Shown here: one piece after another, positions 1-9,950 of the stretch
Layout of the letters: each line of letters begins with the position of its first letter
Numbering within the stretch: position 1 is the stretch's first letter
DNA from: Diphasiastrum complanatum
Taxonomy: Eukaryota; Streptophyta; Lycopodiopsida; Lycopodiales; Lycopodiaceae
Length of the DNA stretch: 42,919 nucleotides
NCBI GenBank assembly: GCA_029204225.1
Contig: MU834951.1
Span: 1-42,919 of the forward strand
Direction of reading: 5' to 3'
Translations under genes and position numbers: made by a program
The notes under the pieces: generated by a model
Database searches by the model: none
What the model saw: the letters and a program-made list of their open reading frames with translations, nothing else
What the model was told of the DNA's origin: nothing

Positions 1-732
1 AGTTAATCCAATGGTGTGCCAAGCGACACTCAACTGCAAGGTGCTATCCTTTCTCAGTTCCATTGAATTCCATTGGGACCGTTCCTTGGGTCCCTTGTCT
101 TTCGACCCCACCACCCCTTTCTCCAGTATGAAATGCCAGGTAACCATGGCACACATCTACTACTAAGTGGCAATGACGCATCCCAACATGCAGCCTGCAT
201 GGAGGATTGGCAAGGCTCTCAATGGTTGCCCCATAGCTTACATGTGTTTGGCCAACTCAAAGATGATATCATTCTATGGGCCCAAGCAATGGAAGGCTAC
301 GGAATACTCATCCAAGAAATAAAGAAACACAATGAAGACCTAGATGCCGATTTGTAAGAATCCTTGTTCAAGTGAATTTCCATGGGACTAGCAACCAAAT
401 AGCAACGGGAGAGTGTGGGGGCTGGATTACAAGGCCTAAGGGGCATGTCAATGAGAGAAGGAGCACCTTGCATGACAAGAGCCTGTGTATATAATAATTT
501 TTGTAATCAATTTTGTGTAATCAATGGCCCAAGTATGACATCATGTGTGTATAAGCCCATCTTGGAGGTCCCATTGGTAGTTAGTAATGTTAGGCCCCAG
601 TTTGTCGGCATCTTGTGAGTGTAAGTCCAACTTGTGGTGCCATTAGTCACTAGAGGGCAAGCAAGTCTCAAGGTTTAAATTTTATTTTTATAGAAAACTG
701 ATTTCCATAGTTCTGCAATCTCTCACAATATC
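1..732. other. Unassigned sequence, possibly the 3' end of a retroelement
   Basis: No recognisable gene. A 94-codon open frame on the + strand (73-357) resembles no family I know. A purine-rich run at about 407-421, followed by a TGG-starting sequence, looks like a polypurine tract beside a 3' LTR, so this may be the tail of an LTR element whose body lies left of the window. No matching LTR or PBS is visible to confirm that. Confidence 0.25.
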
Positions 733-1778
733 CTAGTAATCCAGTATGCCCATTGCATATCCATGAGTTATTGAAGAGAATGTGGGATGAGTCAAAGTGC
801 TAGGAGCCATTTTGGTTAGCCTGTCAACTACTACCCAAATAGCATCGTGACCCTTCCTTGACTTGGGAAGTCCGACCAAAAAATCCATGGAAATACTTTC
901 CCATTTCTTGCTGGGAATTTCCAATGGATGCAACAGACCAGATGTTTTGAGTCTTTCTACTTTATTTACTTGGCATTGTTCAAACTTTTGAACGTATGCC
1001 TCGACGTGACCTTTCATTTTTGGCCAATAAAATTCTCTTTTAACAAGGTCAAGTGTCCTCTGTATACCAGGTGTCCCGCGCTGGGGCTATCGTGGCACTC
1101 ATGTAGGATTTGGGCCCTAATGTCCGCGATATCTGGCACATAGACTTTTCCTCTATGGAAAAGCAAACCATTCCGAATGGAATAATCATCAAGTATCTTC
1201 TCTTTGCAAGATTTCTTGGAATCCTGCTTTCCAAGATTATCTCTCCTTAAAGAGCTTCCTGCCAGGACATCTTGCCAAATATGACTGAAAAACTCATCGG
1301 TCTGACAAAGATCTCGTAGAGAAATATACAACTCAGATTGGAACTCAGCAAAGCATAACTGATTAACTTCTCCAATTCGGCTCAAAGCATCAGCGACACA
1401 ATTTGACGTACCTCGATGGTACTTAATGTCGAATTCAAACTCTTGAATGAGTTTCGACCAGCGGGCCTTACGACCCCTAAGGTCCGAGGCATCACAGATA
1501 TACTTAAGAGATTCATGATCTATCATTACCATGAATTTAGATCCGTACAAATAATGTCTCCAGACCTTTAATGCATGGATGACAGCAAAAAGTTCCTTCT
1601 CAGAAGTAGAATATCTACTTTGAGCTGGGTCCAACTTCTTTCTCTCAAAAGCCACAGGTCTACCATCTTGGTAAAGGACTGCACCTATCGCATAGTCACT
1701 AGCGTCTGTTTCCACTAAAAAAGATCCGCTAGGGTCCACTATGTGTAATATAGGGGCTGTAGACACCAACATCTTCAA
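733..1778 (-). pseudogene. Gypsy element B: RNase H and start of integrase
   Basis: A 254-codon frame (1778-1014) carries the RNase H domain. It includes ETDASDYAIGAVL (catalytic Asp), STSEKELFAVIHAL (catalytic Glu), MIDHESLKY (third acid) and ADALSR at the end. The integrase zinc-binding region follows, with HECHDSPSAGH, and then a frame change near 1014-1017 leads to the second half (CQVNK) in frame 1017-733. The integrase core begins with MDFLVGLPKSRKG and VVVDRLTKMA, then homology stops at about 800, so the core is truncated before its remaining catalytic residues. Order and strand match the RT fragment upstream at 2137-2702, so both are one decayed gypsy pol. Confidence 0.88.
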
Positions 1779-2136
1779 AGCTTCAAAGCTTTAATTAAGT
1801 TCATCAGTCCAAACAACAGGAGGACTGATCTTCGAACGCCTTCCGGCCTTTTTTTTATTACCCTTTTTTGTTTTCCTTTTGGCTTTCCTCACTCCCTTAG
1901 GAAGATTCGTTAGAGGCAATGCAACTAAGGCATAGTCTTTAATGAATTTATGAAAAAATTCCTATGAAGCCTAGAAAAGATTTTACTTTCTTAATGGTTT
2001 TCAGGATAGGCCAGTCACGAACTTTCTGGACCTCATCGTAGTCGATCTCAAGACCTCGAGCGAAAACGATATGTCCCAAATACTTGAGTTGAGTTTGAAA
2101 GAACTCACATTTCGACTCCTTAGCATAAAGCTTTGT
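1779..2136 (-). pseudogene. Gypsy element B: RT-RNase H connection with Lys/Arg-rich stretch
   Basis: This links the RT palm to RNase H on the minus strand. The usual thumb/connection features can be read in pieces (ALPLTNLPKG, then VVWTDE), with frame damage near 1795 and 2130. Between those two motifs, at about 1895-1831, the frame stays open through a stretch of roughly 20 residues that is mostly Lys and Arg. In typical gypsy elements this point has only a few residues. The stretch resembles a nuclear localisation signal by composition; any function is inference. Confidence 0.7.
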
Positions 2137-2702
2137 CTATCTTAGATTATATATTGTATGCAAATGTGCTTCGTGCTCCTTAAGAGTCTTACTATAGATT
2201 AGTATGTTATCTAAAAATACCACAAGAAACTTCCCCAGATATGGATGAAGAATATCATTCATCATCTGCTGGAAGGTTGTCGAGGCATTAGTTAGACCAA
2301 AAGGTAAAACTAAAAATTTGAAATGGCCATACCTAGTACGAAAACCAGTTTTGGAGACATCTCCCTCATGTATTCTAATTTGATGGTATCCCGACCTAAA
2401 GTCCAATTTGGTGAAATACTTAGCACCGTTCAATCGGTCCATTAAGTTGTCCATCCGAGGTAAGGGATAGCGGTTCTTAATTGTCATTTTATTAAGCTTT
2501 TTGTAATTGACACAAAGACAAATACCTCCGTCTTACTTACCGGTTAACAAAACAAGAGCTCCCCAAGGGGATTTACTAGACCAAATATGGCCTTTACGTA
2601 ACAACTCCTTAAGTTGACTAGCAACTTCATATTCTTCCTTCGGGCTCATCCTGTAGGGAAAAAGCGATACAGGAGAGCTGTCGGGAAGGAGATCTATGTG
2701 TT
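2137..2702 (-). pseudogene. Gypsy element B: reverse transcriptase fragment
   Basis: This is a Ty3/gypsy reverse transcriptase piece read on the minus strand. Reading starts near 2702 with the conserved approach to the RT domain (HIDLLP, then PYRMSP) and continues through KLDFRSGYHQIRI and LPFGLTNA to the active-site region. There the usual Y/F-x-D-D reads FLDN, so the second catalytic aspartate is lost. An in-frame stop lies near 2537, just before the CVNYKKLN motif. The style of the palm motifs and of the following RNase H suggests a chromovirus-type element, but no chromodomain is in view. The N-terminal side is cut at about 2703, where element C begins. The copy cannot make an active enzyme. 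Confidence 0.85.
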
Positions 2703-3187
2703 GTTAAGCATAACCTTAAGCAAAACTTCTTTCAATTCTGAATGAGCTATGTGTTCAGATAATGAACTTGTTTGATGGTCTGTTCTGTTTGCTTTCTGTG
2801 ATAAGAACTTATTCACTGTATTCAATTAAGAGAATCATTTGCCAATATGATTTTGTTTGATGAATCTATTTGCTAGTTGCTGTCTGATTTGATTGGTTAA
2901 CTATTATCCGAAGAGTCTGAAAGATAAAGAAATCTTTATAATCACAGACCTTGACCAAATCGATTCACCATTGGTGTTCGTGGATGCCAATTTACCCAAA
3001 TATATTTGGATAACTAGATATGTTGTTGTAGTATTCATTGTGAATATTACACATCCCAGTCCATTTACCATCTTACATACACTTATCATACAAAAGATCA
3101 AATTATTCTCTCTCTTGGGGAACGATCAAACCTTTTATACTACTTAATTCATTGATTTTGTGAGAATCTATAATGACTAGGCCACCA
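2703..3187 (+). repeat. Candidate 5' LTR of gypsy element C
   Basis: This AT-rich non-coding stretch lies between the point where element B is cut (about 2703, sequence TGTTAAGC) and a PBS-like site at 3193. It ends in CCACCACA. Position, a TG start and a CA end fit an LTR of about 485 bp, but no second copy exists in the window because C is truncated at 11955. The open frames here (2893-3147 + and 2904-3101 -) are most likely accidental. Confidence 0.4.
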
Positions 3188-3192
3188 CATAA

Positions 3193-3212
3193 TTCGGCAC
3201 CATTGCCGGGGA
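3193..3212 (+). other. Primer-binding site of element C (tRNA-Asp type)
   Basis: The site matches the plant gypsy PBS complementary to the 3' end of tRNA-Asp (known form TTGGCGCCGTTGCCGGGGA) with about three mismatches. It stands directly after the candidate LTR and about 65 bp before the gag start, as expected. Confidence 0.65.
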
Positions 3213-3277
3213 GATGAATTTCATCTTTTGCAATATTTTTAAGTGTATTATGTCTACGAATCTTTCTCATGTAACGC

Positions 3278-4541
3278 ATGCCAAGAACATACTCTCAAGC
3301 AACTATTGAACAAAAAAGTTTAGAGCATGCACAACGATTAGAAGCATATAGAAAATCTAGAGATTTGCATTTGTAGAATTTGCGAAACTCGCCAGTTAGA
3401 GCAAGATTGAAACCTGAATCAGTTAACGATCTTCTAAACGCTACTACAACATTTGTGGATTCATTTGAGGAAAGATCCATTGAAACACCAAGTTCTACAG
3501 ATTCATCAGAATCAGATTCGTCTGATTCCACTTTTGAACCAAGTTTAAAATCAAAGTCTTCTTCATCAGAACCATCATCTGAGCGTAGTCTAGAACTTGA
3601 TCCTCCTAGTCCTCCAAGTCCACCTAGTTCACCACCACCTGATAATATGGCTAACCCAGTGCCACCCACATCTACAAAAATCAGAGACAATTTCTTTAAG
3701 GGATCATCATCTAAAGATGCGGACAGTTATTTATCGCAGTTTGAATCTATTACCATAGCAAATAAAGAACATATTATAGACAAGGACAAAGTTAGAATTT
3801 TGTCAGGTCTTCTGCGGAAGCAGGCTAGGATTTGGTACAGTCAACTAGTACCGGAAACTGTTAATACTTGGAATGTTTTAAAAGCAGCATTCCTTAAGTA
3901 GTTTAGGGAGATAGGATACTCCACTAGACTGTTGGCTTGGCTTAATTCTGTTGAGGAGGTCGAGGGAATCACTTAAAAAGTATACTCGTAGAGTTAATAA
4001 TTTAATAGGAAAGTTAGGAGCCCAGTATCCGGTTCCTATGCAAAATGAATGGTTCTTGGGCGGTTTGCCTAAGAAAATGGATCGTTATTGTGGACAGGGA
4101 TTGATGACTTCTTTGGAAGATGTCATCGCCTCTGCCGAGAATTATGAAACTTCTCGAATTTCTCGTAGACGGAGAAATGAAAGAAAAAGAAGTAAAAAAC
4201 ATAAATCAAAACGTACAGAAGAATCGGAATCATCTACTGAGCCTGAATCGGAATCTGATTCAACAAATGAGGAAGAGTCTTCAAAGTATTCATCTTATTC
4301 TTCTTCATCAGAAAAAGAATCTTCTTATAGGAAATCCAAAAATAGGAACTCAGATAGGAAGAAAAAAATGAAGAAATCTGAAAAGATGGATCCATTAAGG
4401 AAGAGTGTCGACATATTAGCAAAAGAAATGAGTGATTTAAAAGTCCAAATGTTTGACGTTAAAGCCAAACAGAAGAAAGTGAAGCTTAACGCCAATGTTT
4501 GGTGTACCGCTTGTGGGAAATTGTCCCAGTTTACAGATTAA
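3278..4541 (+). pseudogene. Gypsy element C: gag, capsid region
   Basis: Gag is read from an ATG at 3278. A stop near 3374 breaks the frame. The main body (3380-3901) has a Ser/Glu-rich and Pro-rich N-terminal tail, then the retrotransposon gag core with KDADSYLSQFES and ARIWYSQL. A stop at 3901 follows, then a shift near 3955 into the frame of 3951-4541, which continues the gag fold (ESLKKYTRRVNNLIGKL, WFLGGLPKKM). That frame ends in a long Lys/Ser/Glu-rich, probably disordered linker. Gag would form the particle shell. At least two stops and one frameshift make this copy non-functional. Confidence 0.8.
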
Positions 4542-4665
4542 CTATTTAGAAGAGAAATTATTCCCCTGTCCGATTAATAATCATGAGGAGGTACCTTATA
4601 TTGCAACTCCTTCTAACCAAAAGAACATTATACCGAAATAGTGTACTGGTCAACAGTACACTATT

Positions 4666-5066
4666 TTGCGTAGAGGGGGGACACAAGATTCCACTTCACC
4701 ACCCAGAGTGAGGGGTCTGTGCTACAATTGCGGAGCCCCGGGTCACTATTCGTCTGATTTCCTTGAATCCATGAGATCAGTAGGTTATGTGTCGCTCTAT
4801 GCTAACTGTAAAGACAAAGGGCATGTCACTGCTGAATGTCCTCAGCCACAACAACCGTGGTCTAAACCAAGGTCTGTAAACTAGCCTAGAGAAGATGGCC
4901 TTCAGCCATCTAAAACTAACACTGACATGATAGTTCACGGGATAGAAGTAGAGTCCGAATCATTAGATCACGACCATCAATGGTCTGATTTAGATGTAGA
5001 GATAAATAAAGTAACTAGTAGAAGTAGTAAAAATTATTCAACTCTTAAAGATAAGAAGAAAACTGG
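4666..5066 (+). pseudogene. Gypsy element C: gag zinc knuckles and linker
   Basis: This carries the nucleocapsid part of gag. Two CCHC-type knuckles can be seen, both damaged: CYNCGAPGHYSSDF has Phe in place of the last Cys, and YANCKDKGHVTAEC has Tyr in place of the first. The frame stops near 4884 and reopens (4927) as an acidic then Lys-rich linker. At about 5066 base composition changes sharply to GC-rich, where I place the left edge of the inserted block. Confidence 0.7.
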
Positions 5067-5461
5067 TAGGGCCATTTTCGGCAGGGGGTTGGTCCAGCCA
5101 AAACGTCCTAAAAGGGCCAAGGGGCCCCACCTCTAATGGCAGCTTGGCCCTACGTGAGCAATAGAGGATTTGCCACTTCCAACCCTGATGGCCTTCTCTA
5201 TTGCCCCGTGCTCCCCAACCGATGAGGGTTTTCCAAGCTCTCAGAGATACAGTTGCAAGGAGGGGGTGCTGTCAATTTTGGTGCAATGATTCACTAGCTT
5301 TCTAGGGTTATGGTTCTGTAAAACTTCTTATCACTAATTCGCATTAGGATCTTGCTAATGTCTCTTTCCCCATTGAATTCGGCTTACAGTTAGTAAAAAT
5401 CTTACATGGGCTTGAAACCAATATATTGCCTATGATGTGCTCGTGGGATGCAAGTTATACA

Positions 5462-5485
5462 CACCGCTTTGTTTGATAAGCGGTG
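5462..5485. other. Stem-loop, 8-bp arms
   Basis: CACCGCTT (5462-5469) and AAGCGGTG (5478-5485) are perfect reverse complements separated by an 8-base loop. There is no T-run after it to suggest a terminator; its role is unknown. Confidence 0.5.
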
Positions 5486-6394
5486 GTATTTTCGCCGACC
5501 GTCAGGTCTAGGTATTTTGCTAGACAGTATTGATGGCGGGTGTGACTAGTGTGACGCTTTCACAGAGGTTGGGCTCAGTTGATATGTTTCATAATTGACA
5601 AAACCCGAAAAAATGTTTCACAGCTTGACGATTCTGTAAAGTCATTTTACTAACCGAAAAATATGCTAGATGACTTAGTAAAACATCAAATTGTGAAAAA
5701 AATCTTTTTCTTACTCTTCCCTAACACATGTACTCCAATGCGACGTTAAGAACACATGGCCCAAAAATTTTTTTGTTTCATACATTGAAAACAACAACAA
5801 ATAGGTAAATCACTCATATATACCCACAGCCTAGCTATAATCTCAACCCAATTTTCGTACTCGTGATAGTGCCAAATGCCTCAGTATTGATATCAAAACT
5901 AATTATTTGGTTAAGGGAATGCGAATGAACGATGGACTCAAACATAATACACACCCAACAATGATGGTTTTATCGTTTTAAGAAAGTACGATCAATTCTT
6001 AAAACTCAAAATCAACGAAAATACTTCAGAAACCCTTTTTCAAACCAAAACTGTTTATGGCTACATACCACACTGTATTCCAACTGAAAGAAGACAGCGT
6101 ACGAAAAAATGGCATCATGAAGATAAACTGATTGTGAAAAGTGTGAGTCTTACCTCAATGTGCCAGTAGGTAGCCGTTGCGTGGAAACTCTAGACATGAA
6201 CCTTGTAGCAAAAATTAGAGCCAGGCATGTTGACGCAGTTTTCTCCACTTTACGCGTGTCCGATCGAATTGGTGTAAAAAGAGAAAATGAAGAAAATGAA
6301 AGTTTATGGAATATGATTGGTGCGATTGAAATGTTAACGGTTCAGTTGAGAGAAAACTGAACCGAAAGTCTGTTAAAAAAAAACAAGCCAGAAA

Positions 6395-7350
6395 GATACA
6401 ATGGCTAAAAAACTCAGCAACCCATCACTCACACCAAGCCCTCAAGCAAACCATCCCACTCATTCAAGATATAAGCCTACTAGTATGACAATGGACTACA
6501 ACCAACCAACCAACCCTCACCATGAAATCACTCTCACCCATCAATCCTCTCAACAAAAGCAAGTAAACATCCTCTCCAAGTAATCTAAAGCACTCAAATA
6601 TGAACTCACACTAGTAATGAGGTCCAAGCAATCAACACACAACCACAATCTCTCAACTCCTCAATATGAGCAAGCAAACATAGTAAATAACATCACTCCC
6701 AAACGACAAGACAACTACAACTCTCAACTCTCAAACATACCCACTCCTAAAAATACTAACACACAAAAGTACTAACATACACAAGTACTAACATTTTAAC
6801 AACCCTAACATAGAGCACCACCATTCACAATCACTTAGACCAAAATGGAACTAACATCCAAGCATCCTCAAGCAAGCAAGTTCTCATCAAAAAGACTCTC
6901 AACCAACATCACATCAAAACTATCACATCAAACTCATCAAACTCTCCACTCTCAACTTAGCAACTATCAACATCATTTCATTATCCAAAATTCCAACTAT
7001 CATCCAACTATCAACATCATCTGACTCTATTGCAACACTCAACATCAAACTACATTGGCCTCTCAACTCTCATCATACACAACAACCATAATTGCATGCT
7101 AGCATTCATAACATCATAAAGAAACTAACCACAAAGCCACCAACGCAAGACAACTATGCTCCAAAAGACAATACTTGATTCTTACACAAGATAATGAAGC
7201 TCTCACAATTATCAACACATAAACCCAACAGTACCAACTCACAAAAATACTAACATCCAAATACACTAACTCACAAAAGCACTAACTCACAAATACACTA
7301 ACTCCAAACAATAACATCAAAAAGCACTAACAACAAATACAAAGAGTTGG
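6395..7350 (-). repeat. G-poor, CA-rich block (GT-rich on the minus strand)
   Basis: For about 950 bp the + strand is almost only A, C and T, with loosely repeated phrases such as CACTAACTCACAAA, TACTAACA and CAACATCA. Read on the minus strand it is a C-poor, GT-rich tract lying directly downstream of a TATA box at 7351-7364, as a transcribed leader would. No coding frame is present. Confidence 0.65.
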
Positions 7351-7364
7351 CTCCTTTTTATAGG
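7351..7364 (-). promoter_or_regulatory. Probable TATA box on the minus strand
   Basis: On the minus strand the sequence reads CCTATAAAAAGGAG, a strong plant TATA context. It would drive transcription leftwards into the GT-rich block. It probably belongs to the LTR of the inserted element. Confidence 0.5.
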
Positions 7365-8163
7365 AAATCCCAAGTGTCCCCCTTCAAAATGAGGCTTTGC
7401 CAATTTTCATGCCCTTCAAGCCCTCTTTGCCATTTGTCCTCAACCCATTTGATAGTACACCTAGTGGCCTCCATAAGAGAGTGGGGGAGTGGTGCATTCA
7501 AGGCCCTCTTTCAGAACTAGCCAAGATGCCATTTTTGTCAAAGGCTAGGGAGGCCATTCAAGTTTTCCCTTCTGTACACCCTAGAAGCCCAAAATGTCAA
7601 TGGCTAGTGGGTGTACCTCCCAAATTTTTTAGCCTCCAAGGTGTTTTGGCATTTAATATCCAAATTTTGGGTGAGGCCCTTTTTCAACCCCTATGTTTAG
7701 TAGGCGACCTTCGTTTTTCTTTGGATACCTATGTTTTCGGCCTTCCTTCGAATTTTCAAGGGTCGTGCGCCTACTGCTCATTTGTTTGGGTTTTTGGCCT
7801 GTTGGGTAACCACTTGGCCCACATATTTCGTTTATTGTCCGTAAATTGCCCAAACTTTGTTGTTAGGGTTTTTGTGACTCCTTGACACTGAATCCATATT
7901 TCCCGGTCCCGTTTTTACCCGAAACTTTTCTTTCTTGATTTTTTCTTCTGTGGTTGACTTTTCTGGCATTCATGACTAGGGCTAGGGCTCCCACGACAAC
8001 ACGGTTTCCTTGAAAAATACACTGAGTGATCATATATTAGTAAAAATGGACTCAGTACATGGTATGATTTTAGCACGGTCATACCGGCTAATTTTTTACA
8101 ACTGGCCATTTTTTTGAAAAGCCGTAAAATATTTACTGGCCATTTCTAAGGCCGCAAAATTTG

Positions 8164-8345
8164 CTCTAGCCTCATTTAGGGTGGGCTGAGACCCAATTCT
8201 AGGTGGACCGGCACTTTTGGCTCGGTCTTACAAAAATTGACCACAAAATATTTTTGACAGTTTTTTTGAAAGTCAGTTTCTTACTTTTAAACTGTGTCTA
8301 GCCACTTTAGGACGGGCTGGGATCCAGACCTAAGGCAAATTTGTG
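8164..8345. repeat. Imperfect direct repeat, about 132-bp period
   Basis: The phrase CTCTAGCC...TTTAGGGTGGGCTGAGACCCA at about 8164 returns as GTCTAGCC...TTTAGGACGGGCTGGGATCCA at about 8296. Both are followed by a short A/G-rich stretch and a C(C)G(G/A)-containing segment. It is a diverged two-copy tandem duplication at the right edge of the insertion. Confidence 0.5.
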
Positions 8346-8429
8346 CCGATTTTTCTCTAATAATCGGGCTTTACATGCTAGTTTTTTCAATTATTGCAAA
8401 CTTAAACTTCAATAATAGGCCGATTTCCC

Positions 8430-8807
8430 GTGCGAAAATATTGGCTAACAAAAACTAAGTCAAAATCTGCGAAAAACGCGAAAGTCATAGAACAGCGAGT
8501 AAAAATTTCTAATAGTAAAGAAATAGACCTTGATAGGCCTACTGAAAAATATTATGATGTTGATATTAGTTCAGAAGCTAAAAAGCTTTTAGATAAAGAA
8601 ACTAGAAAAGATAAGAAAGTAACATTTTCAGATCTAGCTATAAGTAGTGAGATAGCTAGAGATCTATCACCACATAGAACCCATCCTTATGACATAGTAG
8701 ATCATCTTGTCTCCAGAATGCCCAATATAACTTTTAAACAGTTATTAGACGATAATCAGTATTACAAGAAAGAAATTAAGCAATTTTTGCAAAGGAAAAA
8801 AAAATGA
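8430..8807 (+). pseudogene. Gypsy element C: region preceding the first protease
   Basis: A 125-codon frame, highly charged, ends just before the first protease domain. The segment HLVSRMPNITFKQLL resembles the short helical motif that precedes the protease in other plant gypsy polyproteins. The rest is Lys/Asp-rich and probably disordered. It continues the linker cut off at about 5066 and stops at 8805. Confidence 0.6.
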
Positions 8808-8839
8808 AAAGCGAAGTTACCATTAGTTAATGTAGGATT

Positions 8840-9200
8840 ATTAACTACGGTGATGAAGGTCAACTCGAGATTCAGGTAGTAATCAATGGCCGCATCTTAG
8901 ACAGTGTACCCATAGATTCCGGATCTAGCGTAAACATAATGACTGAAAAAATAGCATATGAGTTAGGCATTCATCATAGAATAGAACCCACATTAAGACA
9001 TTTAAGGTTAGCTGATGCAACTAGAAGACCACCAATAGGAGAATTGTCCCAAGTTACAGTTTATATTGGAGACCATAAGTTTCTTATGGATTTTATAATA
9101 TTAAGAACTACAAGAGAATCATCGTATAAGGTGTTATTAGGATGACCATGGCTCTACCAGGCCGATGTCATAACTTACTGGAAGAAGAAGGAGATTACCT
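8840..9200 (+). pseudogene. Gypsy element C: first retropepsin domain (PR1)
   Basis: This is an aspartic protease of the retropepsin family, which would cleave the Gag-Pol polyprotein. The catalytic motif reads IDSGSSVNIM around 8912-8941. It is followed by ELGI, the LRLADATRRPPIGEL strand region and the family's flap-side features. The C-terminal LLG-x-PWL motif is present at about 9132-9155 but contains a TGA stop in place of the usual residue after LLG. After PWL comes LYQADVITYWKKKEITF. The frame upstream of the ATG at 8939 is open through the active site, so the domain begins near 8840. Confidence 0.8.
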
Positions 9201-9399
9201 TCAGAAATCAGATGGAGACACCGACAAAAAAAAGTCACAAAAGAATTACAATGTCATGGGAAAAGGATAAGTACGAAGGTGAGACACCTACATCAACCTC
9301 GAGCTATACTTCAGAGGATGAAGGGCTTCAGTCCGTAAGGACTGAGAAAAGGGAGAGGTTTGTCACACTAAGTATACATGCATACAGTAATAAAGTAGA

Positions 9400-9792
9400 A
9401 TATGTGGATAGAGGAGATTGTGGACTTCCATATATTAGTGCTATTGTAGGATATCAGACTATAGATAGAATACTAATAGACACTCAGGATCTAGTATCAA
9501 CTTAATAACAAAAACAACGGTTAAGAAATTAGGACTAGAAAAACAGATACATCCTATCACTTACCATGAAATCCATTTAGCAGACGCATCCAAATGCATA
9601 CCAATAGGGGAACTAAAAGGTATTAGTTATGGAGACAGAGACGTTCGTTATGAATTTCTTGTCATAAACCTAGTAGATACACCACCGTATTCAACATTAT
9701 TTGGAAGATCGTCGCTATATCAAGCAGATGCTATTATAAACTGGTCTACCAAACAGATATTTTTTCAGACATTCTCACAGCCAATCCAATAG
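9400..9792 (+). pseudogene. Gypsy element C: second retropepsin-like domain (PR2)
   Basis: A second aspartic-protease-like domain lies about 200 bp downstream of PR1. It begins YISAIVGYQTIDRILIDT, then a 2-base insertion at about 9485-9487 breaks the frame within the D-T-G motif. The other frame continues with GSSINLITKTTVKKLGL, a LADASKCIPIGEL strand like that of PR1, and ends TLFGRSSLYQADAIINW, matching PR1's LYQADVITYW. The parallel order of motifs suggests a tandem duplication of the protease. The LLG-x-PW motif is changed to LFGRSS. Whether both domains were once active is unknown. Confidence 0.75.
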
Positions 9793-9950
9793 GGGGTCAC
9801 CTTTTGAGATGGGGTGAGGAGTTAGCCAGACCTGCTGAATCCTAGATCAATTTCATATAATGCTATGAGATTGACGAGGATGAGAAAATACCAACAACAT
9901 CCGAGTCAAGGGAAGTTCTGGGTGGAACCAAAGCAAGTCTGACCGAATGG

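Larger units (their letters stand above)
5067..8425. mobile_element. 3.3-kb non-coding insertion inside element C, class unknown
   Basis: Element C's gag linker ends at about 5066 and its pol resumes at about 8430, so this block interrupts it. It contains no recognisable protein. Visible parts are a purine tract followed by TGTCAATTTTGG (about 5254-5281, like a polypurine tract plus LTR start), a hairpin at 5462-5485, a very G-poor block (6395-7350), a minus-strand TATA box (7351-7364) and an imperfect direct repeat (8164-8345). The 162-codon open frame at 7397-7885 resembles nothing I know and is probably accidental. I could not find terminal repeats or a target-site duplication, so the boundaries are approximate. 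It may be one or more LTRs of a large non-autonomous element. Confidence 0.5.

Noticed and set aside
7397-7885. 162-codon open frame on the + strand
   Set aside because: It has no recognisable domain and lies in LTR-like non-coding sequence, upstream of a minus-strand TATA box. Probably accidental.
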